DNA from: Leucocoprinus leucothites
Taxonomy: Eukaryota; Basidiomycota; Agaricomycetes; Agaricales; Agaricaceae
Assembly (NCBI GenBank): GCA_013368445.1
Contig: JAACJO010000001.1
Span: forward strand, 372,001 to 436,000
Direction: 5' to 3'
DNA: 64,000 nucleotides
Shown: positions 46,361 to 57,860 of the stretch, piece by piece
How positions within the stretch are numbered: position 1 is the first letter of the stretch
Layout of the letters: every line of letters begins with the position of its first letter
Made by a program: the position numbers and the translations under genes
Notes under the pieces: model-generated
The model's input: the letters and a program-made list of their open reading frames with translations, nothing else
What the model was told of the DNA's origin: nothing
The model's database searches: none

Positions 46361-47761
46361 TCACTGGTAGCTTCCACCGTAGCTTCCACCGTAGCTTCCA
46401 CTGTTCCCGGCACCATAGCTTCCACTGTTTCCGACACCGTAGCTTCCACTGTTTCCGGCACCATAATTGCCGCCGTTTCCAGCTCCGTAGCTGCCGCTAG
46501 AGCCAGTTCCGTAACTGCCGGTGCTACCACCCGCAAGGCTGCCGGTGTTGCCGCCCGTATGGCTGCCGGTTCCATAGCCACCGCTGCTGCCTGTGCCGTG
46601 GCTTGCGCCATTGCCAACTCCGTAGCTGCCGCTGCCGCTACCGTGGCTTCCAGTGCTACCCCCCGTGTGAGTACCCGTTCCGTAGCTGCCGCTGTTGCCT
46701 GTGCCGTGGCCACCGTTGTTACCAGTTCCATAGCTGCCGCTATTGCCTGTGCCGTGGCCACCGTTGTTACCAGTTCCATAGCTGCCGCTATTGCCTGTGC
46801 CGTGGCCACCGTTGTTACCAGTTCCATAGCTGCCGCTATTGCCTGTGCCGTGGCCACCGCTGGTTCCAGATCCATAACCGCCAGTGTTGCCACCGGAGTG
46901 TCCCCCTGTGGTGCCCGTCTCGTAGCTGCCATGGCTGCTAGTTGTGCCCGTTCCATGAGTTTGATAGGTGCTGCGGGTGGTGGTTTTGGGGGTTTCGTAG
47001 CTACCATGGTGGGTGGTGCTGGGGGTCTCGTAGCTACCGTGGTGGGTGGTACTGGGGGTCTCGTAGCTACCGTGGTGGGTGGTACTGGGGGTCTCGTAGC
47101 TACCGTGGGTGGTGGTACTGGGGGTCTCGTAGCTACCGTGGGTGGTGGTACTGGGGGTCTCGTAGCTACCGTGGGTGGTGGTACTGGGGGTTTCGTAGCT
47201 ACCGTGGGTGGTTGTGTGTGTTCCGTAGCTGCCATGGGTGCTAGTTGTGGTGCCCGATCCATAACTTCCGCCATTGCCACTTCCGTGGCCGCCTACTCCG
47301 TAGCTGCCGCCATTACCACTATTGTAGCCACCGCTGTTCCCACCTCCATAGCTGCCGCTATTGCCACTCCCGTAACTGCCGCTATTTCCACTCCCGTAGC
47401 TGCCGCTATTTCCGCTTCCGTAGCTGCCGCTATTTCCGCTTCCATAACTGCCGCTATTTCCACTTCCGTAGCTGCCGCTATTTCCAACTCCCGAGCCGTA
47501 GCTGCCGCCATATCCGCCCCCGTACACATTGGGCGACTCTCCTCGACGCTTGTGATCTTCGTGGTTCTGATAGCCATAATGGTGTCGTACGTGTTGTTCA
47601 TCATCGTCAGAAGCAGCATAGGAGCCCTCAGAGTGGCCGCCGTGGTGACCATCGTGATCTCCTCCATAGTGAACGGGTTTGTATGCCGCATCTACAGGTG
47701 CGGCGGCAACCAATGTAGTGAGACTGCATGCAACGAGTACGAAAGCCGTGAAAAATTTCAT
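46361..47761 (-). CDS. secreted Gly/Ser/Thr-rich tandem-repeat protein, 466 residues
   Basis: Signal peptide MKFFTAFVLVACSLTTLVAAA, a conserved N-terminal block (PVDAAYKPVHYGGDH), a short His/Asp segment, a basic HKRRGESPNVYGGG and then almost pure repeats to the stop: GNSGSYGS (24-bp unit), HGSYETPSTT(T) (30- or 33-bp unit) and GSYGTGNNGGHGTGNS (48-bp unit). The 5' leader appears to contain an intron (GTAAGT at about 47827). The paralogue at 55584 shares the signal peptide and N-terminal block. The composition suggests a cell-wall or matrix structural protein; that is inference. Both reverse frames are also open because of the repeat structure. Confidence 0.85.
   Translation of the reverse strand: MKFFTAFVLVACSLTTLVAAAPVDAAYKPVHYGGDHDGHHGGHSEGSYAASDDDEQHVRHHYGYQNHEDHKRRGESPNVYGGGYGGSYGSGVGNSGSYGSGNSGSYGSGNSGSYGSGNSGSYGSGNSGSYGSGNSGSYGGGNSGGYNSGNGGSYGVGGHGSGNGGSYGSGTTTSTHGSYGTHTTTHGSYETPSTTTHGSYETPSTTTHGSYETPSTTTHGSYETPSTTHHGSYETPSTTHHGSYETPSTTHHGSYETPKTTTRSTYQTHGTGTTSSHGSYETGTTGGHSGGNTGGYGSGTSGGHGTGNSGSYGTGNNGGHGTGNSGSYGTGNNGGHGTGNSGSYGTGNNGGHGTGNSGSYGTGTHTGGSTGSHGSGSGSYGVGNGASHGTGSSGGYGTGSHTGGNTGSLAGGSTGSYGTGSSGSYGAGNGGNYGAGNSGSYGVGNSGSYGAGNSGSYGGSYGGSYQ
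46690..46870. repeat. 48-bp tandem repeat
   Basis: Three to four near-identical units encoding the 16-residue GSYGTGNNGGHGTGNS on the minus strand. Confidence 0.85.
46984..47215. repeat. 30/33-bp tandem repeat
   Basis: About seven units encoding HGSYETPSTTT or HHGSYETPSTT; unit boundaries move between ACC/GTG variants. Confidence 0.85.
47330..47500. repeat. 24-bp tandem repeat
   Basis: About seven units encoding GNSGSYGS, the most N-terminal repeat block of the Gly-rich protein. Confidence 0.85.
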
Positions 47762-49749
47762 GACCTGGGGTGGATTGGATGGTCAGTGTCAGCTGTATAC
47801 GATTTCAATGAATGATAATGACTTACTGAGTCGTTAAGGTAGAACGTAAATCGGTAAGAGTCGTGAGGCGTGAAGACTAGAACGTAAAACAATGGAAGGT
47901 TGCTGAACGCTGAAGAATTACTGGACTCTGGCGTTGGCTTTATACCTTCTCAGTCTCGGTTTCGACCCTTCTATGCCGATCATCTAGAAGACAAAAATCT
48001 GACGCCAGAGTGTAGGAAACGAGAAAGAGTCCGGTGCTCGAAGTCCGTTTGACACACTAGAGTCCTGACAGCGACAACTCTTCCACTTTACACCGAGATT
48101 GAAATGCCTGACAGGGGGTCGACGAAAAAGGCCTAGTGACTTTTTCCTATATCAAATGAACAAACGCCAGCAGAAGCATCGGCGACAGTGAAGCCTCTTG
48201 TTGTAGGATCTTAAGTGGCCTCTGATCATCTAGAATCTTTCGCGGAACATGCAGTCGCACTACGAACGCTGTCTTGAATGGACTTCGGCCACGCAGCGCA
48301 TTCTGAAGCTAAGGATAGTTCCTAAACGGCGGCTTGTAGCCCGTGTTCGCACACCTCGGCGTCAAGAATTTGATTTTACTGAATGTCTTCAGGTAATGAT
48401 CAGAGGAAAGCTCGATGATGTGTTCAAGTCAACTTTCTTGAAACTCGAGTTCATGATGTCAATTAGACAGTTCTCGAACCTATTTCTGCTCGTCTCCAAG
48501 GAACATTGACGCGCCAGATCATTTTTGAGCTTCTAGTACCGTTCCTAGTGCTTTTAGTGAGGGTGAAACTCTGGGAAGTTGAGATAAATAGAGCCGTATT
48601 CCTGATATCAGCAGAAATGGAGTTCGGGTCGGATCAATCTTGAAGCCTGAAGCTCGAAGTGCCGGGTCTGAAATCAGTAACAAGAAGAAAGAACAATCGG
48701 AAGTCAACGACAGCACATGATAGCGTGGAAAACGACGATATACACGGTAGTTTCAGACGTCGTTGTGTCGTCGGTTTGTCGTGTAGACAGTAGAACAGAT
48801 GCCTCTGAGAAAACAAGAACGATAGGGATCGGTGGCAATGCCCATGTGAGTACCAGAAGCGTGGTATCGGCAGATGCAGAATCATCCAGATTGTATATAG
48901 ACTTGTACAGTCTATTATTGCGGTCGCCGATGCGAGATGCTTGAACAGACCAGAAGACGGCCACTTGGGGGCTGTAACACCTGCTTCCGCAGGCGGCGAC
49001 GTGTGCACTGTGCGCCCAGTAGTTACCATTAATAATACTTGATAATATCTATAGTTATACCTTTCCACGCCCATCACGTGGGACTGGCAGGCTTGGGGTT
49101 CGAATCGGGATAGTGACGACGTTTTATTTCTCCTTATACTTCGCCCATGGCATTGTCCCTTTCCGTGCTTCAGGCTTTCGGTCATGCGTCCACTATGCAT
49201 GGTGTATTAGTTACAATGATTCTTATTTGAAAATGCGATACAGTGTCCCGGTATCTCCTTGCCCAGGCATCACAGATCTTTGATCTTGACTCCAGTCCTT
49301 TTGATATATGTACTTGTTACTTAAAATACTTACTCTGCGAGAGATTTCACGGGTGACAACGAGCCTCGTCCTTAACATTGATCCAACAGCTTTTCAAATA
49401 GCACAGCTGTAACACAAATGATGTTTTTTATTGATATCCTGTCGCCCGAAATATTTTAGCAACTTTCATGTACTATACTTGGAGTTTCAGATTGTTGCCT
49501 AAGCGGGGTGCTACCCCGCGGAGCGCTAACATTGAGCCCGGGAAGTAGACTGACTAGTTCTGCATCTAATGAAAAGACAAATCCCACCATACGGCTCCTA
49601 GCGACTAGATTTGTATGAGGATTATTCCTCTTCCGTTCCTCATCTGTTGAGTTCTCTTTCTTGTTTGGTACGTCAGCCCCTAAGAGATAATATTCCCACG
49701 ATACAATGACAACATCGCGTCTCCTGAATTGGGCAAGGTCCTGCTGCTA
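47762..49749. other. intergenic, promoters of the Gly-rich gene and VPS41
   Basis: Contains the Gly-rich gene's leader intron and TATA box. No other gene supported over about 1.8 kb; a 188-codon minus-strand open frame at 48634-49200 has no recognisable domain. A GCGGGGT/ACCCCGC hairpin lies near 49504-49520. Confidence 0.45.
47939..47944 (-). promoter_or_regulatory. TATA box of the Gly-rich gene
   Basis: Minus-strand TATAAA in GGTATAAAGCC, upstream of the leader intron. Confidence 0.6.
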
Positions 49750-52700
49750 ATGCCCACGATGACCTCGCCTCATGGTGACTCCGAACATCTGCAAGTTCCT
49801 TCGGTGCATGACACTCAAGTTACAGATAGTCTAGCCCATGTGTCGGTGATAAGTGACGACGAAGGTGACATGGACGAGAATTACCGGGCCAATGGGCACA
49901 CGCGAGGTCATGGCCGGCATTTACGAGAGGAAGGCTCTGACAAGGATGGAGAGGAGGATGAAGAAGGCGAAGAAGAAGAGGAAGAGGAAGAGGAGGACTA
50001 TGATCACGACGAGGATGACGGTGAGGAAGATGATGAAGAAGAGGAGGATGAGGAGGATGAAGACGACGAGGAGCCGGCATTGAAGTACGAGCGAATAACT
50101 GGGGCTATCCCGGAACTCCTCAAGAAGGATTCTGCGTCTGCACTGGTAATATCTCACAATATTATGGTATGTGTCTAATTCTGTAAAATTCCCTCAGGTT
50201 TGTTAAATCATTTGATCTAGGCACTGGGAACCCATGCGGGTATTATCCACCTGCTAGATCCCACCGGAAAACGTATCAAATCGTATAAACCCCACTACGC
50301 CTCTATTATTGACATATCGCTCGACTCAAATGCGGAATTCATAGCGACGGCCTCCATAGACGGTTGGTACAACAACTCAGTTTCGTGCATATATATCGAT
50401 GACATAGAACTTAGGACAGGTCGTCGTACACTCAATAAATTCGACAGAGTCATACTCGTTTGACCTGAAGCGCCCTATGCGCACTGTCGCTCTTGAGCCG
50501 AACTTTGGTCGACGGAACACTCGTGCGCTGGTTTACGGCGGCTTGGCCGGAAATCTCGTCCTTCAGGAAAAAGGTTGGCTGGGACACAAAGAGACACTCC
50601 TTCATTCCGGAGAAGGGCCCATCTGGCAGGTACGATGGAGGGGTCGGCTAATTGCTTGGGCAAACGACATGGTACGATGTGATGCATCTACAACTATGAA
50701 CCAGTTACCCAAATCGACTTATTTAGGGAGTCAAGATATATGATCACATCTCACAAACCCGGATCACATTTATTGACAGGCCAAAAGATAGCCCGAGAGC
50801 TGACCTCTTCAAATGCACACTGCATTGGCAGGACGACTCTACTCTACTCATTGCATGGGCCGATTTAATCAAAGTCGCTCGTATCCGCGAACGGCCACGG
50901 ACAACCACTTCTTCGGCTTCTGCCAACCTGCCCCCGTTCCTAGTCGAGATTACGGCGGCATTCAAACTCGACTGCATGATTGCGGGAATAGTCCCTCATC
51001 CAACACCAAACCCGACTACTCCTTCTGACGCCTTGGTACCTACTAATGGCTCGTCAAGTACCAAGTCACTAGAGAAACGCTTACCACCTCTCACATCCTT
51101 CTTGATAATTGCCTATAGTCCCCCAGAAACTTTCTCAGACGAGATGACGGAGGATAGATCGCGACAAGCGCGTAAGCTGGCGGATCGGCCTGAGCTGCGG
51201 ATCATATCTCGCGCAGGTGAAGAGCTAGCAGCCGATGCGATAACTATTACGGATTTCCAGAGACTGGGATGTAATGACTACGTGCTTGTTGAAGGCGTCA
51301 GCAATGATGATCCTACGGGGATGGATCCAGAGACGAGGAGTTATGTAGTCTTGAGTCCGCGGGACCTTGTGAGGGTTAGACCGAGAGATAGAAGAGACCA
51401 CGTGGCGTGGCTATTGGAGCGGCAGAGATATGAAGAGGCGCTAGAAGAGGTGGAGAAGATTGAGGCTGATGGACTGTTGAAGAAGACAGAGATTGTCGGT
51501 GAAGGAGAAGAGGAGAAAAATGCGCTGAGTGCTGCTGAAATTGGGCAGAAGTACATTCGACATCTTGTCAATGAAGGTGGGTGTTGTCTCCAAGTGGTTC
51601 TTGAGTCACTCTCACGACCGTGCCCTTGCAGGCGAGTTCGTGAAAGCTGCCAAATTGACACCGAAAGTGTGTGGACATGATTCGAAGAAATGGGAGGATT
51701 GGATATTTGTGTTTGCGGATAAGCGGCATCTCCAGGTATGTTACCCCCATCGTTCCCAAATGTACGCCAGCTCATTGTTTGTAGGCTATCATTCCTTATG
51801 TTCCCACTGACTCGCCTAGACTAGATCATCTCGTGTATGAGATGATGCTCGCGCATTTCCTAGCCCACGACCGAAAGGTATTTAAAAAAACATCCTTTGG
51901 TTCTCAGTCGTTGCTAATTTCCAAACAGACGCTTCTTCAAACGATCAAGGAATGGCCCAGAGAAATTTACGACATCAGCGCTGTCATCATCGCAATTCGT
52001 TCCGAGCTCGATAAAGCCGATTCTCAATCCAGGTCGATGGCTTCGCCCTCGAGCACGGTAATACTGATGGAATGCTTGGCAGATCTGTATGTCTTTACTC
52101 TCCTCATCACCCCACAGGGTCACTAATATGAGTGTCAACGATCATAGCTATACAGCAAATAGGCAACCAGGCAAAGCTCTACCCTTCTACCTTCGACTAC
52201 GGAGGCCAAACGTGTTCGAGTTGATCAAAGAGCATAATCTTTTTACGGACGTCCAGGATCAGGTGTTGTTACTCGTTGAGTTTGACCACGAATTGATGGA
52301 GAAGCGGAAGGCAGGGGGACAGGACATAGGACAGAGCGAGGCGATCACTTTGTTGGTCAATAACATGCACTCGATACCTGTGAGCTACAGCTTTGTCTGA
52401 AAGTTACTAGTGGCTAACGAAGGGGTTCTAGATCATCCGTGTTGTGCAGCAGTTGCAGAATAAGCCCTATTATTTGTTCTTGTACCTTGATGCATTGGTG
52501 GAGAGAGATCCGCATCTGGTTTCTGAGTTTGCAGACCTGCAAGTGCGTGACTTGGTTCTATGCTTTTGGGGACTCGGAGGAATTGATGTGGGTACAGGTG
52601 AAGCTATATGCGGAGTTCGCTACGATACGCTTGATTGATTTCTTGCGTGCTAGCAACTACTACAACCTGGAGATGGTATGTGAGCCTTTCTGGATAGGCA

Positions 52701-53637
52701 TCCCTCAACTGAGGATATCCGCTAGGCGTATGAGGTGTGCAATGAACGAAATCTTGTCCCAGAAATGGTGTTCCTCCTTGGGCGGATGGGCAACAACAAG
52801 GAAGCACTTCACCTCATCATTGAACGACTAGGCGATGTCCAGCGGGTAAGTTGCTTCTCTCCCCCTGAATTACGCCATTTTAGCTCATAATCCCATCTTT
52901 TAAGGCTATTGAATTCGCGAAAGAACAATCCGATGACGACCTCTGGGAAGATCTCCTCAAATATTCTGAAACACGGCCTACCTTTATCCGCGGACTGTTG
53001 GAAAACGTGGGGGTCGAAATATCGCCAATACGACTCATTCGGAGGATCAAGAATGGTTTGGAGATTCCCGGGTTGAAAGAAGCGTTGATCAAGATTTTGC
53101 AAGATTTTCATTTGCAGATTTCTTTGTTGGAGGGATGTGGTGCGATTTTAGATGGGGATTGCGCGGATTTGGCGGGGAGGTTGCAGAGAGGGCAGGGGAG
53201 TGGGTTTTTCTTGACTGGTATGTTACTCTTATTTTCCTTCTTACTCTTTTTGTGCAGTTATTAACGAAAGGATGGAAATATAGCGAAAACGGTGTGTCCG
53301 ATATGCGATAAGATGATGCAAGACAACTCGCATGGGTTGGTGATACTATTCTTATGTCGACATGTCGTACATGCCTCGTGTATTCGCGGTAGAGATGCGA
53401 GTGGGTCTGATGGAGAGAGTGGAGGCCTTATGAGGAGTATAGAGCCTTACTTAGGGGAGGGTGGGTTCGCGGATGGCGGAAGGAAGGGTATTAGCGGGAG
53501 CGTTGCTTTGTGAGTGTTGTTTGCTTTTGGCTGATATGATATTGAATAGATTTGTCTGTAGGGAGTCGATGATTCGCTCAAAGCTTGGGAGAGGGTGTCC
53601 CGTGTGCCATAAGGCTGTTGAGGGTCGGAGGACGTGA
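49750..53637 (+). CDS. VPS41: VPS41, HOPS tethering subunit
   Basis: HOPS-complex subunit for vacuole/lysosome fusion and AP-3 vesicle docking. Residues about 35-110 are an extreme acidic stretch (Glu/Asp runs at 49940-50075). Next come a beta-propeller (ALGTHAGIIHLLDPTGKRIK, GGLAGNLVLQEKGWLGHKE, IWQVRWRGRLIAWAND), then a clathrin-heavy-chain-like helical repeat (LYTANRQPGKALPFYLRLRR, IRVVQQLQNKPYYLFLYLDA) and a C-terminal RING: CPICDKMM, FLCRHVVHASCI and finally CPVCHKAVEGRRT before TGA 53635-53637. More than ten short introns. ATG 49750 is the first in-frame ATG; ATG 49759 is an alternative. Confidence 0.93.
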
Positions 53638-55392
53638 GGCACGTTGGATAGGGGATTTTCGTTTATGTGGTCTTTCACTTCACTTTTTCTGTCTCTACAC
53701 TATTGTTTAGCCGATATTTCATTCCTTTCTCTCGACGCCTTGGTTTGTACATCATTAGCATACACTCCAGCATACCCATTTAACACTACAACGTTTGTCT
53801 TAACCTGTGTTAGCCCCTACATTGACTGGATTAGTCTTGTCCTTTGAGAAATCATGGCAATGAGCGATTGTAGGAAGGTCTCATTCGTTGCTCGTCCGCG
53901 CCGCCGCCAGCTTCCATGCACAGGAATCATACGAACGTGTGGGTTGATCGAAAAATGACCCTGAGTTACTAATACATCTACCCCAATCATGACTTCCTTC
54001 TTCCACTCTTTCACCCTCGCTATATCGATCGCTTCTCTCGACCAAAAGCAAGATAATATGATGGCCTCGCACTTCCGTGTACAAAATCAAACTCAAAATC
54101 AAAAGACAATTTGACTTCCCTGACATGACCGAGCGCCCAACTTGTTGCAGCCCGTGTGAAGGATCGAGGGAGTAAAATACCTGAAACGTGCCACCAATCT
54201 ATTTCGCCTCGAATGCTGCCGCTCATGTCTGTTTTGTATCCGTTTCCATGGCGCTCGATTTGAGAAACCTGCTGAACAATTGACAGATTTATTTATTTAC
54301 AATGTCAATCTCGTTCTAGGCTCCTAGGAAAATCTGATTTTCGAACATGGTGCATGACAAATAACATGTTTGAGAGATGGAAAGATGATGTCGAGGGAAT
54401 GCTTGTACGTGGTTTCGCTAGAGCGAGACGAAATTTTCTGGCTGAGTTATGCACCAGCCATTTCTATTCTCTTTTACAGTCACCGGCTCTTTAGTGAGCC
54501 CTATGCAACTAGACTGGCTTTTCCGCCTACCAGACGGCAATGTTGGACCAAGGCTTCTATGTCCTGCAATAGCTCAGCGGCAACAACGGAAATCTCGCTG
54601 CATTCAATCTCGCTTTCCGCACTATATCAGGTTTTTCGCCTTTTCGCCTCTTGCTTTCTCCTCGGCCAAAACTCGCCTTCCAAACGTGTTCGGCCCAAAC
54701 TGGCACGATGCAGATGACATTGGTTCCAGCCTCCTCGCTATACTTGCCTGAAATAACGCTCTTCATACAGGGGTTCAGGAACTGCACTAGAAGCCTGATA
54801 ATGCTTGGCTGTGCCTATTGACATTCCGCGGGGGCACGAATAAAAGTTGGGAGTCCTCCAATTGACGTCGCAGAAGGTGAGGTTCCAGAGCATCTATCAC
54901 CACAAATAATCAAGTTCCATTCCAATCATTCACTTAAGGTATTATAGATACGCCATTGTTGATTCCCTTGAGTCAAGGTGTGTAAATACGTGCTTCACAC
55001 CCCAAAACCGAAACTATCCTTAGTATCGGTGGGAATGCCATGATATCATGCGGCCACAGGTTATCCAAGTAGTGCGGCCTATTGGACTTCACTAGACTCG
55101 AGATGGCTATTGGCCACCTAAGGTCCTACGACTTGGCACTTTCATCGCCGCAGTTATTTCTACTATTGCTTTTTTGAATTGACTTGTGACAAGTGGACTA
55201 AGACTTTCTTGTCGGTTGTTTACCCACTTTCTAATTCCAGAGACAAGTCAACCACATAGACTACTATGGTGCGCAAACGAACTTGGTATTCCCGAGGGAT
55301 ATCCGTTTCTAATCCATCTTTGTCCTAAGGCATTGCACTTCTCAAAGTCTATTTTTTTCAGGTTTATTGGACATAAGGAGGTCGACTGGAGG
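53638..55392. other. intergenic, VPS41 3' flank and His-rich gene promoter
   Basis: No gene supported over about 1.7 kb; open frames around 53817-54790 lack recognisable domains. Confidence 0.5.
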
Positions 55393-55399
55393 TATAAAA
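55393..55399 (+). promoter_or_regulatory. TATA box of the His-rich gene
   Basis: TATAAAA about 190 bp before ATG 55584; a probable leader intron (GTAGGT near 55521 to TTAG just before ATCATG) accounts for part of the distance. Confidence 0.6.
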
Positions 55400-55583
55400 C
55401 CAGTGCAAGGATCCAGTAGTTTTCCTTAGTGTCCAGCGACTTCCCAGTTGATCAACACTACGGTTCTGAACTCACTCTTATAACGACTCTTATTGATTTA
55501 CGTCCTCGTTCAAACGACAAGTAGGTCTCCAGTCCTTCATTGGGTATGCGTAGCTAACAGAAGTTGTTAATCTCGCTTAGATC

Positions 55584-56399
55584 ATGAAGTTCTTCACGTC
55601 TTTCGTACTCTTGGCATCCACCCTCACCGCGTTGGTTGCCGCTGCACCCTTGGATGCAGGTTACAAACCCGTCCACCATGGTGGAGATCACCACGACCAC
55701 CACGATGACCATCACGATAACCACCATAATGACCACCATGGAGGCTATTACGCTCGCGATGTTGCCGTCTCTGACACAAAAAAGGATGCTTCCACTGAAT
55801 ATGGTCACCACAAAGGAGACCACCACGACCACCACGATCATCACGATGGTCATCATGGAGGCTACGGAGGCTACTACACCCGTGATGTCGCTGATGTTGC
55901 CGACAACAACAAGCACCGTGGAGGGTCCCACCACGACTACGGCTATGGCCACCATGGCTATTACGTTCGGGAGGAATCTGGATCCCGTTATGGTGATCAC
56001 GGCCGCCACGGCCACCACCACGATGGTCATCACGGAGGGTACTACCCTCGGGACGACGCCAAGTACGGTGGTGGATATGGAGGTGGATATGATGGTGGAC
56101 ATGAACACAAAGGTGACCACCACGGCCATGGAGGCCACTACCGTCGAGAGGAGTCCGGAAACGTCTACGGGAGTGGTAGGGGCAGTCACGGCTACAACAA
56201 TGGAGGCAGCTACAACAATGGCGGCTACAACAATGGTGGAAACAACGGCAAGAACGGCGGCTACAACAACGGCGGAAGCCACGGCAAGAACGGCGGGAGC
56301 TACGGCAATGGTGGCGGCCACAACAAGGGCGGCAGCTACAACAATGGCGGCAGCTCCGGGGCTCATGGTGGGCAGTATGGTCATGCCGGAAGCTACTAG
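55584..56399 (+). CDS. secreted His/Gly-rich repeat protein, 271 residues
   Basis: Signal peptide MKFFTSFVLLASTLTALVAAA and the block PLDAGYKPVHHGGDHH, almost identical to the Gly-rich protein at 46361. The first two thirds hold dense HHDHHD-type clusters and five copies of a G-x-Y-x-R-[DE]-[VED] motif (YYARDVA, YYTRDVA, YYVREES, YYPRDD, HYRREES). The last third is Asn/Gly/Lys/Tyr-rich (YNNGG units). Dense histidine suggests divalent-metal binding in the wall or matrix, which is inference. Shares R-[RE]-[GE]-ES-x-NVYG with its paralogue. A long minus-strand open frame over it is a repeat artefact. Confidence 0.85.
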   Translation: MKFFTSFVLLASTLTALVAAAPLDAGYKPVHHGGDHHDHHDDHHDNHHNDHHGGYYARDVAVSDTKKDASTEYGHHKGDHHDHHDHHDGHHGGYGGYYTRDVADVADNNKHRGGSHHDYGYGHHGYYVREESGSRYGDHGRHGHHHDGHHGGYYPRDDAKYGGGYGGGYDGGHEHKGDHHGHGGHYRREESGNVYGSGRGSHGYNNGGSYNNGGYNNGGNNGKNGGYNNGGSHGKNGGSYGNGGGHNKGGSYNNGGSSGAHGGQYGHAGSY

Positions 56400-56849
56400 A
56401 CATACTCGTCTTCTTTCGCATTCTGGGCGCGACTTTTTCCAAAGTTGGCTTATATTGTAGACACGTAGTACTTGTATCCTGTTGAGTTTTGTATCTGAAC
56501 CTCGTCTCGTATGAATATTGAATATCTGCTCTTGACCAATAGCTATGAGATGAAGCGCTAGTATGAAACATAAGATTCCCATGGAAGGGATATTCATTAC
56601 CTCACTTATTTTATTCCCGCCAGACGGTCCCTTAAGATCAAAGGCTATTTTCGGGAATTTGGCTATTTTAAAGCACCTTAATGTGAACCGTTTGCAAACA
56701 TAACGTTCGACTGCGCCCATTAGAGTTATAAAGTATGCGGATTTTGATCGAAAATTTTCTGCCATTAATGTATATTACAGGATCATATTAATTCGCAAAT
56801 GAAGCAAAGAGTAAAGAGCCCGAATAAACTCAATCAGTCGAGAGAGGTG
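56400..56849. other. intergenic
   Basis: 3' flank of the His-rich gene, up to the DNA transposon; no gene. Confidence 0.5.
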
Positions 56850-56851
56850 TA

Positions 56852-57558
56852 CAGTCGAGGACAGTCAAACTCCACCAATTGAGTATCTCGATAACCGCTC
56901 GTTGAATCTCTTCAAAACTTTGGGGTTGGACTCAGATTTAGAAAAGGAGTCAAAAAACACACTTCCGAAGTTTTTCCCACGCATTTTTGGTTCCGGCCAT
57001 TATTTTTTGACTTTTTTTGGAGATAATAGCGCCCAATTACAATGGTATTACACCATTTTTGCCCCAGTCTAGGCCAAATTACCATGATGGATTAGTCAGG
57101 GCTTTGTTATCCGGAGATTTGAGAGGGTGAAATGGCTTCTTTAACTGATTTCGGTGTAAAGTCAATGTCCCGAATTACTTTTTGATGGAAACCTAATTTG
57201 GGTTGACACCAAGCGCCGACATGATGACATGAGATACCAAAAATGGCAGCCAGGCTGAATTTTATTCAATTTATTTTGCAGGAACCGCTCGTGAGAATTT
57301 CTTAAAACTTTGGCACCAGATTCAGACAGCCAAAAGGAGTCGATTGCGCATATTTTCATTATTTGTAATGCAAATTTTGGTATCTGGCCATAATTTTGGC
57401 CCATTAACCTTATTTGGCATTTTCCGAGAGAACGGCTCGTTGAATTTCGTTCATATTTGGTCCAGAGATAGCTCTTAGTGAGATCTGTCGATTGCGAGTA
57501 CTTTTGAGGAAATCTGAGAAGTTCGATTTTTTTGGTGGAGTTTGACTGTCCTCGACTG
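56852..57558. mobile_element. non-autonomous Tc1/mariner-like element, 707 bp
   Basis: Perfect terminal inverted repeats: 29 bases including the flanking TA (56850-56878 and 57532-57560), starting CAGTCGAGGACAGTCAAACT. TA target duplications on both sides. No transposase. Inside are three diverged copies of a segment with AACCGCTCGTTGAAT followed by an ACTTTGG-type stretch and CAGA, starting near 56893, 57283 and 57431, all in the same direction. Confidence 0.85.
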
Positions 57559-57860
57559 TAGCTTGTTGCCATGTAAATGGGATACGCAATAGCTGATATC
57601 GAGTCGAATCGCTTATTGAAGAAATTACGAGAGGAGGTGTACTGGTGAATTATGATCACAAGACAAAATAAACCAGTGAGACGGAAGGGCTGGAATTGAA
57701 TCGATAACCTAATTCGGGAAGTCAAAATCGCACCACAGCATCGTGTCGTCGAGAAAGGCTTAGAGCAACTTACATCACGTTCAGGCCATAAGCCTCCAGG
57801 TCTCAGAGGTAGCACCCTTTCATTTAGACTATCTGCAACTTGACCACCACCGAACTCCGC

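Noticed and set aside
46690..47500. Regular repeats resembling a CRISPR array
   Set aside because: Units are contiguous coding repeats without spacers, in a eukaryotic genome.
46355..47815. A 486-codon Ala/Val-rich plus-strand open frame and a second 320-codon minus-strand frame over the Gly-rich gene
   Set aside because: They are shadows: tandem repeats with unit lengths divisible by three keep every frame open. Only the 46361-47761 minus frame has a signal peptide and a paralogue.
49075..49115. GGTTCGAATC resembling a tRNA T-loop
   Set aside because: Flanking bases do not form the T stem, and no D arm, anticodon arm or acceptor stem can be drawn.
48634..49200. 188-codon minus-strand open frame
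   Set aside because: No domain, no paralogue, biased composition typical of a chance frame.
55554..56765. 403-codon minus-strand open frame over the His-rich gene
   Set aside because: Val/Ala-rich antisense of a repeat-rich coding region; no start context or family support.
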